A stretch of DNA of 64,000 nucleotides, from positions 80,710,732-80,774,731 of the forward strand of contig NC_080044.1 of NCBI RefSeq assembly GCF_012489685.1. Direction: 5' to 3'. Below, one piece after another: positions 1 to 11,820 of this stretch (within the stretch, counting starts at the first letter, position 1; each line of letters opens with the position of its first letter). The notes beneath the pieces were generated by a model. The model was not told the origin of the DNA and ran no database searches. It saw nothing but the letters and a program-made list of their open reading frames with translations. The DNA is from Lotus japonicus. Lineage: Eukaryota; Streptophyta; Magnoliopsida; Fabales; Fabaceae. Both the position numbers and the translations under genes were made by a program.

Positions 1-1213
1 CTGATAAGCTAGCTGAAAGCTGATAGCTGATAGCTGAAAAGCTACGTAATTTGAACAAAAGTGTTTGGTAAAACTAGTTGTTGAACAAGCTGAAATTGTA
101 AAATGACATAAAAGGACATACTTGTATAATTTTTTTTTATATTTAACATTACTTTATTTTCACATTAATACCTATATGATATTAATATTAAAATTATTAT
201 AAATTTTTTAATTTCACTCAAATTATGTATCATATTAAAAATATAATATTAATTTTTACTTATTTACTTTTCTATATTTTTTATTAAATTAAATAGAATA
301 AAACAAATAATTTGTAATTTGTAATATAAAATTATTTATTTTATTCTGAAGTAGTAATTATTTCTGTGCGGGAACGATGTACATATGAGACAAGTGTGAT
401 AACTGATAAATAAATAAGTTTTTTTTTTGTACATCGAAAAATGAGTAGGTAAATAGGTTTAGTAGAAAACATATAAGGCTAAAGGTGAAATTTTGATAAA
501 ATAGTAAGGATAAAAATGAGAATATATTTAATAAGCTATAAGATATAAGCTTTAAGCTACCTGAGATAGCTTATAGCTTAAAGCTTTAAGCTACTGAAAT
601 AAGCTCTTTCACCAAACATTTTTATAGAGCTTTTAAGCTAGTCAAATAAGCTTTAAGCTAGTCAAATAAGCTTTAAGCTAGTCAAATAAGCTATAAGCTA
701 GCTGAAATGGCATGCCAAACATGGCCTTTATTAAAATTTTACCATTACCCTTATATATTTATAAAAACACTAAACTTATTTTCCCCTCACACTTACGTAT
801 GCAGTTTCCGCCACCATTCCTGCCACACCGCTACGCACCACAAGTATTATAAATATTATATTAATAAAAATAAATATTACATTTTTAAGATGATATATAA
901 CTGTAGCTAATAAAAATATTTAAAGTGATAATAATTTTAATATTAATATCATATTGGTATTAATGTGAAAATAAAGTAATGTTAAATATAAAAATAATTA
1001 TACAAGTATGTCCTTTTATGTCATTTTACAATTTCAGCTTGTTTAACAGCTAGTTCTACCAAACACTTTTGTTTCAATCACGTAGCTTTTCAGCTTTCAG
1101 CTATCAGCTTTCAGCTAGCTTATCGGCTTTCAGCTATCAGCTAGCTTATAAGCTTTCAGCTAGCTTTTCAGCTTTCAGCTAGCTTATCAGCTAAACATGC
1201 CAAACATAGCCTA
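1..1213. mobile_element. Long foldback (inverted-repeat) element, left end at or beyond window edge
   Basis: The first ~290 bases reappear, reverse-complemented, at about 900-1200, including the segment with AAGTGTTTGGTA and the one with GACATAAAAGGACATACTTG. The outer part is made of short AGCTGATAGCTGAAAGC-type words that are themselves nearly palindromic. The right end reads CATGCCAAACATAGCCT near 1213. A second similar end (GGCATGCCAAACATGGCC) lies near 709-727, and 630-700 holds direct copies of TTTAAGCTAGTCAAATAAGC, so a related element may be nested inside. No transposase is encoded. The target duplication cannot be judged because the left end touches the window edge. Confidence 0.7.
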
Positions 1214-1345
1214 AATCTATTGATACCAAAAATATAATTAACCCTTTATATAATATATTTAAGTTCCCATTCTTGACTCATGAGAGTGAGAAAATACCAA
1301 CATGTATTCTTCTAATGAAAGAACATAGTTCCCCCTTTTATTTAA

Positions 1346-1559
1346 GAGAAAAATGATGATGCACTAACAGTGTAAATTTTTTTTACATCGTCAACCAATC
1401 AGATTGTAAGGATGTTACACGCCAATTAATGAAATTAAATAAAAAATCATATTATCTCACATCCTTGAAATGTGATTGGTTGACGGTATAAAAAAACTTT
1501 ATACCGTCAGTGCATAGAAATTAAACTCTTTGTTTTTTTTTTGTTACAAAATTAAACTC
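1346..1559. mobile_element. MULE-type MITE, copy 1 of the GAG..TGCACYGACGGTGTAAA family
   Basis: This 214-bp element is flanked by an exact 9-bp direct repeat TTTATTTAA (1337-1345 and 1560-1568), the size expected for Mutator-like elements. Its arms carry ACATCGTCAACCAATCAGATT on one side and the inverted form on the other. The right end has a small local duplication of AAATTAAACTCT separated by a T-run. It has no coding capacity. Relatives lie at 15610-15792 and 51444-51634. Confidence 0.8.
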
Positions 1560-1568
1560 TTTATTTAA

Positions 1569-2649
1569 TACTAGTAGTATAATTTATAGCATGTATTAAA
1601 TCAAAATTAAATTAAATCAATATTATTTTTAATTAGTTATTAAGTTAAAGTAATTTTTTACTACCATTGGTTTTTCATTTAATATATAAATTTATCCATA
1701 TTAAATATAATACAAATCAATCCTAATCCGTCATTAATTTTTTTTGAAATGAATGATTATAAAATGTAATATTTAATAATTGAAAATAATTTTCATCAAT
1801 TGAACTGCCTTTAGAAAATATATTGAAATTTACATTTTTCAGCTTTACATAAATACCCACATAATATATAAAATGTAGATTATTTTTACAATTAATATTA
1901 ATATATATAACACATAGATGCTCATTAATTAGTTTAGTAAAATTAACTCCAATAATTAAAGCCATAATTAAGGCATTGACTATGTTTATTACTATCTTTC
2001 TAAGGCAAATACTAATAAACAAAGGACCGACATGTCACTAACAAGGTTTATCACAACTAGTAGCAGCTGAGTTTCTTAAGTATATAGTTCACATCTTATC
2101 TCTAAGCAGTGTGTATGCTAAATGATTTGTCAAAGGATAATGTGATCTTCGAGTCTCGAGTGTATTGAAGAAAAAAAAAAAAAAGAACCCACATGTGAAA
2201 ATACTATTGAACCACGTCAATGATCAATCAATCCACATAAACTCCCAGCCTTCCCTGAAGAGCGGTTTTCCGTTTCAATGCTCACCGAGTCACCGTTGCC
2301 TCACCACCTTCTTCACTTAATGGTGCTGCCATTAATCCACACGTTCCAATTGAATTCAGCTATTTTCTCTCTCACGGTTACAACCGCCGCAACAAATAGA
2401 ACCGTTGGGAATGTTCATGTTCGTTGACTTCACCCTCCAATGGCTTCCACTAGCTATTTCATGCCCCACTAACATTCCCTTCTCACATCTTGCTCTGCTT
2501 TTTCCAACTCATTCTCCATCACAGTACTACCCATTACTACTTCTCAAACCATAACTAGTATACAATTTTTCAAACCCATTTTCTCTCTTACCTCACTCAT
2601 AGTGCAGGAACAAGGGACATTCTTTTTGTCAGATCTGCAAAGAAGAAAA
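1569..2649. other. AT-rich spacer and RLK promoter/leader region
   Basis: No coding region is supported here. 1569-2200 is AT-rich, with only short chance ORFs. From about 2220 the composition becomes pyrimidine-rich, as expected for the promoter and 5' leader of the receptor kinase gene downstream. I could not place a TATA box with confidence. Confidence 0.5.
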
Positions 2650-3080
2650 ATGGGGTGTAGCAAAGTAAGCAACCAACCCTTGCTTTCAACTTGTTCTTTT
2701 CTTTCTTCCAATAAATTTTCTCGATTTTCCCATCTTCACTGAAAAGCTTCTGCAGAATAAGGAGCAAAAAGGTTCTTCAAATGGAAGGAACAACACTGCT
2801 TTTGTTTAAAGATTGATTTTTGTCTCTTTTCTTCTTTTTTGTAATTTTCAAATTTTGAAAACACAACCTGGCTAGAAGCTCATTCTTTTATGCACGAGTT
2901 TCTCAGTGTCCGCTTCTACTTTCATAGACAATGTTCTAGGAATCAGATTTACTTTTCCTCTTTTCTTGGTTTTCCTCTTTGTCTCAAGCACTTTCCTTTT
3001 TTTTTTCTTCCTTTTATATTGGTTTGAATTTGATTTAATATTTATGTTGTTGGTTTCATTTGTGTCTGTCTATGCAGTAA
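2650..3080 (+). promoter_or_regulatory. Possible 5-codon uORF split by a 5'UTR intron upstream of the RLK
   Basis: An ATG at 2650 is followed by four codons and then a GTAAGC donor (intron from 2665). The best acceptor before the RLK start is TATGCAG ending at 3077, and the next bases are TAAAGC. If that intron is removed, the reading frame ATG-GGG-TGT-AGC-AAA closes at once with TAA (3078-3080). The main ATG lies about 70 bases further on. Splice sites are read by eye, with no transcript evidence. Confidence 0.4.
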
Positions 3081-3148
3081 AGCTTGTTGCAGTGAAACAC
3101 CTCGTTCTCTGCTCCTGCTCCTGCTGCTGCTGGTGGAAGTGGACAACA

Positions 3149-5833
3149 ATGGAGTTTCAATTTCTAAGCATTTTCTGTTGCATTTCCTTGTTGGGTTTGT
3201 TTATGCTACAAGGATATGCTGAACCTGTTGAAGATAAGGAGGCTTTGCTTGATTTTGTGAACAAGTTTCCTCCTTCTAGGCCTCTGAATTGGAATGGAAG
3301 CTTCTCCATGTGTGCTTCTTGGACTGGTGTGACTTGCAATGAAGATAAGTCTAGAGTAATAGCTATTAGATTGCCAGGGGTTGGTTTTCATGGTAGCATC
3401 CCTGCTAACACCATTAGCCGCCTCTCAGGGCTTCAAACTTTGAGCCTTAGATCCAATGTGATAACTGGGCAGTTTCCTTCTGATTTCTCCAATCTCAAAA
3501 ACTTGTCTTTTCTCTACCTCCAGTTCAACAAATTGTCTGGTCCTTTACCTGATTTCTCAGCTTGGAAGAACCTTACTGTTGTTAATTTGTCCAATAATCA
3601 CTTCAATGGCACCATTCCTGTTTCCATTTCTAATTTGACTCAGCTTGCTGGTTTGAATCTTGCAAACAACTCTCTTTCTGGTGAAATTCCTGGTCTACAG
3701 TCCTCCAGATTGCAGCTGCTGAATTTGTCCAACAACCACTTGCAGGGTAGTGTGCCTAAATCGCTTATGAGGTTTCCTGAGTCTGCGTTCTTCGGAAATA
3801 ACATCTCTCTTGGAAATTCCTCTGCGGTTTCGGTGCCACCTCTGCCAGATAATGAGCCATCTTCAACATCTAAGAAAGGTGGAAGGCTTAAGGAGGCTGC
3901 ACTGCTAGGAATTATTGTTGCTTGTAGTGTTCTAGTCCTTGTGGCATTTGTTCTTTTGTGGTTTGTGTGCTGCTCTAGAAGAAAGGGGGATGAAGATGAA
4001 GCCTTCAGTGGGAAGTTGCGCAAGGGAGGAATGTCTCCGGAGAAAACAGTCTCAAGGGACCAGGATGCAAATAATAAAATGGTTTTCTTTGAGGGATGTA
4101 GTTATGCCTTTGATTTGGAGGATTTGTTGAGGGCTTCTGCTGAGGTACTAGGAAAAGGAACATTCGGTACTGCATACAAGGCGATACTAGAGGACGCAAC
4201 GATGGTTGTTGTGAAGAGGTTAAAGGAGGTAGCTGTTGGAAAGAAGGATTTTGAGCAGCACATGGATGTTGTAGGAAGTCTTAAGCATGAGAATGTGGCT
4301 GAGCTGAAGGCATATTATTATTCCAAAGATGAGAAACTGATGGTTTATGATTACTACAGTCAGGGGAGTGTCTCTTCTATGTTGCATGGTATGTTCCATT
4401 ACTTTAGCACATTGCAATTTTATGTGTCCTCCAATGGACTATGTTTTTCCACATGGTATGTTTAAATCAATTGCAAATAAAGAAACATGTGCACATATTT
4501 TCCATTTTAGATAAAGGTGATGTTCATCATAGAAAGGGTCTTTTGCTTCTTCAAGTAGCTTGCTGTACTTCTTCACCTCTCTAGCTTAGTTTTAGCTACT
4601 CGCAATTGAAATAGGAATGTATTCTTTGGCTTCCATGTTAGTGCTTTCAGAAACATTGGGATCATTTACATTTTAGGTGATATTATCCGTTCTAGAGCCA
4701 TAAGTATACATACCTCCCTCCCTTAATGGGGATTATCTAATTGCTGATGTTTCAATATTTGATTGCTTGTATAACTTCAATGCATCCATGACATGATAAA
4801 CATCTCGGAATTTCATACTCTTGCCTCGAGTACATTATACACATCTTTTTCTGTTTTGCTAGAAAAATCTAGATTCAAAATTTGCATATAAATGATCAAT
4901 TAAATACTGTTTGTCTTGAAAATGTTACTGTAGTACATTCTAGACAAAACACAACTACTACTACTAGCATATTTGGATTGGCTTCTATTTCTTCAGAATC
5001 AATTTTGAAACCCACAAGCTACTGTCAGAAACTTCTTTCTACAATTGATTATGACTTCAAAATCAATTGTAGAAGAATTTTGAAACATGGACTACATCTA
5101 TATACAATATACTTTCCTTCTTGTAAAACCATTTTGCTTTCTGAGAATTTCAGGTAAAAGAGGAGAGGAGCGGGTGCCTTTAAATTGGGATACTCGTTTG
5201 AAAATAGCTCTAGGTGCTGCCAGAGGCATTGCTCGCATCCATGTTGAGAATAGTGGGAAGCTTGTGCATGGCAACATCAAGTCTTCAAACATCTTTGTCA
5301 ATACTAAACAGTACGGTTGTGTATCTGACCTTGGCCTGGCAACCATGTCGAGCTCGCTTCCCCTGCCAATCTCACGAGCTGCCGGTTACCGTGCACCGGA
5401 AGTTACAGACACGAGGAAAGCAGCCCAGCCTTCAGACGTCTACAGCTTCGGTGTGGTGTTACTGGAGCTTCTGACTGGGAAATCACCTATCCACACAACT
5501 GGTGGTGATGAGATGATCCACCTTGTGAGGTGGGTTCATTCCGTTGTGCGAGAGGAGTGGACAGCTGAAGTGTTTGATTTGGAGCTAATGAGATATCCAA
5601 ACATAGAAGAAGAGATGGTGGAAATGTTGCAAATAGCCATGTCATGTGTGGTAAGGATGCCTGATCAGAGGCCTAAAATGTCTGAAGTTGTGAAGATGAT
5701 AGAAAACGTGAGGCAGAATGACACAAAGACTCAGCAATCATCTGAGAACCAAGCAACACCTAAAATATCTCAACGCGACTATGATAACTCGCCTTCTACT
5801 CCATCATCCCCCTTACCAAAAGGAAGTGAATGA
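3149..5833 (+). CDS. LRR receptor-like kinase, subfamily III, probable pseudokinase (At4g23740-like)
   Basis: Two exons, 3149-4388 and 5154-5833, encode about 639 residues. An upstream in-frame extension to 2906 is ignored because it crosses a probable 5'UTR intron and reads like leader. Order: signal peptide (about 1-25), LRR N-terminal cap with WNGS and CxxWxGVxC, about five LRRs, a Ser/Pro-rich stalk, a membrane helix (about 250-275), a basic stop-transfer, then a kinase-like domain from about 321. The glycine loop GKGTFG (335-340) and the VVVK lysine (356) are present. The catalytic-loop HRD is HGN (452-454), so the base Asp is Asn, and DFG is DLG (472-474). Subfamily III members with these changes are usually treated as inactive signalling partners at the plasma membrane. 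The intron falls in the kinase domain, after SSMLH, and contains a MITE. Confidence 0.92.
4955..5085. repeat. MITE-like repeat in RLK intron (AATCAATT family)
   Basis: The segment starts near CATATTTGGATTGGCTTC and contains TCAGAATCAATTTTGAAAC, AGAAACTTC and ACTTCAAAATCAATTGTAGAA. This is the same arrangement as the segment at 62915-63045 inside the WRKY intron. Related copies are at 47960-48045, 55180-55310 and 55540-55655. It has no coding capacity. Confidence 0.6.
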
Positions 5834-8800
5834 AGAGAAAGCCGTGGCCTTTTTTTTTTTTCTTTTTTAGATTTGAGTGTATCTGTTAATGTTTTGCTTC
5901 AAGTTCTGAACAAGAAGCATGATTGCTATTATTTTTTGTTTCATATTTAAGTTGCCTGAATTGGTCATATATTGATTGGGGCTGTGGGCTAATTCTGCCC
6001 CAGGCCACTTTCTACTATTATTCCAATTCTTGTTTAATTTGATGTATGTAAAAGGAAGCATTTCTTCTGTTGAGCATTTTTTTCCCAATATGATGCATCT
6101 TTAATCTTTTGCTGTTAGAAATATTTCCATCACTATAGCATTGAGAAGTGTTTCCTGTTTTATTGATCTTTGTCCTTCTAATTACTTGAGAGGTTGTATG
6201 GATTAGATGGCAGGTTGCTTGCATTGACATATATATCAAAGGTTTATTAAGAATGGCTTATACCAGATACAATGCTTGAGTAGCATTTTAAAGATGAATC
6301 CATTTAGATTTAACTTTCCAGTGGTGTGAGGTTATCAATATCATTATGGCAGAAATACGATATGATAAGAACTAAAGTGATTCTTAAAAAGTTGTTGGAT
6401 ATTACTTATTGCCTAGTGATTCCACACATCTATCAAGAATTCCATTACTCTGGCTAAATATATATATGCGACTCACAAGTTGCCATTTTAAATACAATAC
6501 TTGCTCTTAGAGGAATTGCTTCATTAACACTTTGTCAGTTCTGTATCTTATACATTCTTGATTCTACCTTAACTTTCTTGATATCGTAATGGCTTAACTC
6601 AATGCATGCAGTCTGCAGAGTCCTCTCTATGAAGAATAAAATTGTTGAATTGGGTGAATTACATTTGGATAGTGATCAATGTGTAATCTCGGATTATTCA
6701 AAATCTACCACAAAGGAGTCCAAATTAAGGGATATTTACAGATTCATAACTAACACAAATTGTCATGAGATACACACTCTCATGATAATTCAAATATAAA
6801 TCATGATAATAAGATTATTGTTGAACATTCACAATATGAAACACCTGTTTGCAACTCTGTTTTTCAGAAGGATAGAAAAGCACATAGTAAGTATAATGTA
6901 TCAAAAATTGAAGGGTTCTCTTAAAAGTGATATGCTTGACCCTACCATCACAAAAACAGTGGGCGCAAAGGGTTTATTTCCCTTATGTCTCAATGTCTTC
7001 TTTTTCCCTTGTTTCCATCTTCTTTCAGGCTCTTTTCATGACACTATGTATCCTACAAGCTTGTGTTTGAATTTTGAAACCTCATATTCATATACAAGCT
7101 ATAAGAAATTGCTAATTGAGAGATGACTCAGTCAACGTGCTTGCAAGTTGCAATTCAATTGATAGTTTGATGCTGACCATGTTAATATTGGAAGTGGGAT
7201 CCTTTATTAGACCACTTTTGTCCCTCCACAATTATATGAGAACTGTTCCATTCCGCTCTGCTTGGAGGCTTTACCTGGGAAAAGATCCTATCAAGGAAGA
7301 ATAACTACAAACTCATAAGAAAAAACTAAGAAAACTGATGACAAGGTAAAATGAGAGCAATCAACTCAAATTTTCTGGGTAATTTTCATTCATCATAGAG
7401 TCTACATTATATGGTTCTTTTACATATCCTAGAATTAGGGAAAGGTTGACAAGTATCAACATCTTAGCATTAGGAGAAGGTTCTAGATATGATTGTTAGT
7501 AACAAAGTAGAAATAAGACAAAAATAAATTCAGCAAAAGCAACTAAATGTAATATTTCTTCTCATGGGAGGCCCATTCCCTCTACTAATAGGTCGTAGTT
7601 GACCTCAAGTTTAAGTTGGTGGATTGGACTTCAAGCATTGATTCGTTGGAATGGGGATGAGCCATAAAAAAAATTGATGCTCAAGTCAATTTATGATGAG
7701 TATAAAAATATGCATACTTCAATTGTGACTTGTGACCTCGTAATTATAAGCAAGATTCTTACATATGCTTCTTCTATTTAGAAAGTTCGAGATACTCTAG
7801 AAGTGATTTGAGACGATGAAGGTCCTCCTTTTGAGGATGAGAGTCTTGGAGCATGTTGTCGTTGGGTCAAGTCGGCCCAAATCACAGCTTCATCTTGCAT
7901 TGCTCAGTTGGGCCAAGTAGGGTAAACGGATTGGGCTAAGAAGAAGTGGGCCAATGCAAATTGGACTAGGAATTCGGTCCACAACAAGAATCAAACCAAC
8001 CAATTTTGCGAGAATCCAAAAGCCAGTAATAATAAGTGATTATTCTATAATCGTTTATTTATAAGTCGATTTGAGAAGTTTAATAAAATAAGCTCAAAAT
8101 AGTTTATCAATAGATATAAGTTATTATCCATAAGCTAATCGATTTGAGTAGTTTACAAGTTCAAAACAGCTTATAAGTAAGTTATAAGCACTTGTGAACA
8201 TTTAAATAAACATTTATGTTATAAAATAAACTCAAATAAGTTCTTTCAAAATCCAACTTGATTAGTACTTTATTATTCAAGGTTCAACCGTAATTATCTG
8301 TGACTGGTGTAGTTAAAGAGAAAAGGTGGAAATCTTTATTACTGAAAGCAATTATAACCCATCAATGTTTTGGAAAATACTACTATCTATCTATTCCTCA
8401 CATTAAATGGATGGAGTTTTGAAGTAATACTGTAGACCAAAATATGATTCGAGAGTTACATGTTGCCATTTATTGAAAGTCTACTTTTGGAAAAGAAATT
8501 AACTACCAATAAACTGAATATGCAAATTAAGAAGGTTCCATAAAATGTGAGGTACACTACACTGAGGAGTGTGGTAGATAATGAAAATGAAGGCACAGCT
8601 AGCTAGTCTTGAATGACCAGATTCTAGGGTCAGGTAGATGATGTTTTCAATTTTTCCATTTACTAGTCTGGTCAAAAGGTTCTAACTTGCAGAGCAATGT
8701 TAAATCTTTTTTCCTAACTTATTCAAGAGTAACTCTGCAAAGGTGTTTAAACTTTAAATGTTTCACCAGCCCCCTCAGCTTTTATGCATTACTGACCCTG

Positions 8801-9753
8801 CTAAGGTTAGTTTTTGATTGATTAATGGAATTGATTATTGAATGTTTTGGAGTGTGGGAACTTTAAGGTGAGTAGGTGAGTATTTTATTGTTAGTATTAT
8901 CATATTTATGCTTTCCTCTGTTACAAAGCATGTTAGAGACAGAGTTGTACCATGTAGAAAGAAAATATGATTTTGGGCAGAGCAGAGAAGTGCTTATGAG
9001 ATGCTGCAATTTGATGGCAGATGGTGCAGCTGGTTCACATGGTCCCGCATAAACCAGTTAATGGAGAGCTTACTATGCTAGTGAATCTTTCTGCTGTATT
9101 GACATGGATAAAGCTCCAAAACTAAGTAGTTGATTTGATACCTTGTCAAACTAATCAATATTCTTTATATTATATTTAAGAAGCTAAAATCTCATGAAAT
9201 TAAGGATTTGGCCTGTCTGAAAGTGTATACAAGATCATATAAAATCCATAATCGCACCGACCCTCTGGCATAAGTAAGAACAGTGCCTAAAGTTAACCAG
9301 AAAATTGATCAGAATTAGATTATTTAATTATCAACATTGAGTACAAGCACCTGAATTATATAGCAGATGGGGTACATTTACAATGAGATGACAAAGAGTG
9401 GGAATCACAGTCCGCAAACTGTTCTGACACTCTGATGAGATGACTAATCAGATACTTAGGAGCAGATGGGGTAGTGATTAAGGTAGCGATAGATGTTATT
9501 TGTTAAGATGATTTGCTGATTTCTTCGTAACATAGCAGGTTTCACTTACCTTTTTTCAATCATGCACTAATTGATTTCACATACTTTGCCTGAGACACCT
9601 GCAAGTGCAAGGTGATATATAAATTATAATTCTCATAATAATGTATATTTACCATAAAATAAGATTGAGTGTCTATGTATACACTTAGTGCGGAAATTCT
9701 ATGGTCCACTTATAAATCATATTTTTTCTGCTAACATTTTTACATATTATTTA
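5834..9753. other. Long spacer without a supported gene
   Basis: RLK 3'UTR occupies the first few hundred bases (T-run at 5850-5868). The short ORFs at 6602-7304 have no recognisable domain, no splice partners I could link and no composition shift. 7310-8010 has the mixed composition of decayed repeat sequence, and 8030-8240 is rich in ATAAGCTT-like words. Nothing further is supported. Confidence 0.5.
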
Positions 9754-10282
9754 GGCTAAAAAACATTTTTTGCCCCTGATGTTTTAAGTTTGTGCAAATT
9801 CTGCCCCTACTCTATTTTTGTCGACGTTTCTACCCCTCATGTTTTCAAACAGTGCACTGTCTACCCCTCCGTCAGTCAGGCTTTCCCAGGAGTGGTTCCT
9901 GAGTGGATTGGAGAGATGAAGAAGAGTATATGAAGTTGATGATGATCAAGGAAATGATAGAAATTAAATTTGCTTGATGTATATATCAATTATGCATGTA
10001 ATTGAACTGGATAAATGCATGTTTTGCTACTTACAGGTCTTGAATTTGAATCTCTCTTGCCCCTTTTCTCAATTTCACTTGTAATTTCCACGTGACAGTT
10101 CCAAAAAATATATAACAAAAAAGTCACATCAGCTCATTCCGTTGGTTTTTTAACGTTTAACTGATGGAGAGGTAGACGGTGCACTGTTTGAAAACATAAG
10201 GGGTAGAAACATCGATAAAAATATAGTAGGGGCAGAATTTACACAAACTTGAAACATCAGGGACCAAAACTGCTTTTTAGCC
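9754..10282. mobile_element. Non-autonomous Mutator-like element with ~120-bp terminal inverted repeats
   Basis: This 529-bp element begins GGCTAAAAA and ends TTTTTAGCC. It is flanked by the exact 9-bp duplication TATTATTTA (9745-9753 and 10283-10291). The arms match for about 120 bases: GCCCCTGATGTTT, TTCTGCCCCTACT, ACCCCTCATGTTTTCAAAC and CAGTGCAC on the left recur inverted with scattered changes on the right. The interior (about 9880-10160) is unique and non-coding. Arm length and 9-bp target duplication are the hallmark of MULE-derived MITEs. Confidence 0.85.
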
Positions 10283-10291
10283 TATTATTTA

Positions 10292-10589
10292 TAATATATT
10301 TTGTATATGTTAAAATTAATTAACAAATAAGGTATTTTAACTTGTGAATTGATTTTTTCTTGGTTTCAAAAACCACACAAATCCCTCTTAGTGAATTGTT
10401 ATTGATATAAGTTTAAAAAAAAAAAGAATTGTTATTGATATCTTATGAAATTCTAATTATAATTTTGATCCATTCATATCAATTTTTTTCTATATCACAT
10501 TTGTACTAACTTTTTCATTCATTTTCTATCTTCTTTAATAGAAGAAACCACACTAGAATTGTATATTTTTTCCACTCATTATTTTTTTT
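10292..10589. other. AT-rich spacer
   Basis: This is low-complexity AT-rich DNA between the MULE-type element and the LINE relic. I see no gene or repeat with clear ends. Confidence 0.5.
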
Positions 10590-11232
10590 TATAAACCAAA
10601 GAATTGTATTCAACCTTAGCACAAGGAGTGCTAAACCCAAATACATAAAAGGTAGAAGAAGAAAAAAAGTCTAGAAATTCAAAGACATACGAATAACGTA
10701 GTCAATGACCACCCACTAAAACGCAACCAACAAATGAGGCAAAGACCAAAGAACCATTAAACATGACCATGCCTTATAAGAAACAAGGCTACACCCACTC
10801 AAACTGCCCACCCAAAATTACAGAATTGATAAACAATCAACTAGATTTGTCTTCCATTCAAACAAAGTATTCTAAAAACCTTACAGAATTGAAAAACAAG
10901 ATTTGTCTTTCGTTCAAACAAAGAATTCTGAAAACCTTATGCCTTTACCTTCATCCATTGGCAGGAGCACGTCTGATTTAAATCTACAATATGATCTTAT
11001 CCCAATCTCCATCCCTAAATAATAACATTCATCACCATCCATAAAGACCAAACAACAGCCACACATCCAAATAAAAAGAGCAAGAAAATAACAGATGGTC
11101 TCAACTTTACTCAGCCTCAAGACAAAACGGACAATCGGAGTCATCAAGACTTAGAGCCACTCCGCACCTCCGTAAATTATCCCTGGTCTGAATACGATTC
11201 GATAGCAAGCACCGCACAAATGCTTTCACATT
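10590..11232 (-). mobile_element. 5'-truncated LINE (non-LTR retrotransposon) relic
   Basis: Read on the minus strand, about 11225-11080 encodes the zinc-binding domain found downstream of LINE reverse transcriptase: a run ending RIQTRDNLRRCGV, then CPFC, then (after stops) DHLLFSC. The other end, near 10590-10620, reads on the minus strand as the usual plant LINE 3' tail, with GGGTTTAGCACTCC and a closing A-run. Stops interrupt the frame, so it is dead. Only the last part of ORF2 is present, as expected from 5' truncation. I did not find a convincing target duplication. Confidence 0.7.
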
Positions 11233-11820
11233 TCACTTATAGTTGTAATCTTTTCTCTTTTCATATATATTTATGTGCTAGATTCGGAATTTGAAAGAGC
11301 TTCTAATTGGCTACGTAAGAGTATAAATGACCAGGAAAGAAGTATAAACTAGAGAGTTAAATTGATTTGGTGAAATTATTCTCTTAAATCCTACAAAATA
11401 GGTCTTAAGTAAACTTTGTTCTAATACACAACTTTTTCTACCTTAAGAATAGGATTCATAACTATTTTACTAGTGCTGTTATGCTTGGTACATCAAGAAT
11501 ATTTCACTTCAAATACCAACAATTTTTTTTTTCTTTTCTATATTTTAAATCTCTCAGTCTCACACTCTCACTCGACTATTCAAAAACGTGATTATTCTGT
11601 TTCACACTTAAGTGCTGTGCAAGTCATTGACACTGTTATTCTCTTCTATTTTGAAGGTAAATTTCCTTAAAAATCTCATTCTTCAGTACTCTTAACACAC
11701 TACTAGTATTTAAAACCGTGCCATTCTTATGAATGACAGATATCTTCTCTGTTTTCCATTTCCTATTTTATTCTCTCCGTCTCCATTTCTCTCTAAACTT
11801 CAACCTTGAGTTGATTTGAC
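11233..11820. other. CRF gene promoter and 5' leader
   Basis: No coding region. The final 80 bases are CT-rich (TCTCTCCGTCTCC, TTTCTCTCT), typical of a plant 5' leader. No unambiguous TATA box was assigned. Confidence 0.5.

Noticed and set aside
2906..3148. In-frame extension of the RLK upstream of 3149
   Set aside because: It crosses a probable 5'UTR intron (acceptor at 3077), has odd composition, and the signal peptide begins properly at 3149.
11233..11820. ORF at 11473-11670 as an upstream exon of the CRF gene
   Set aside because: CRF genes of this group are intronless and the ORF is AT-rich with no similarity.
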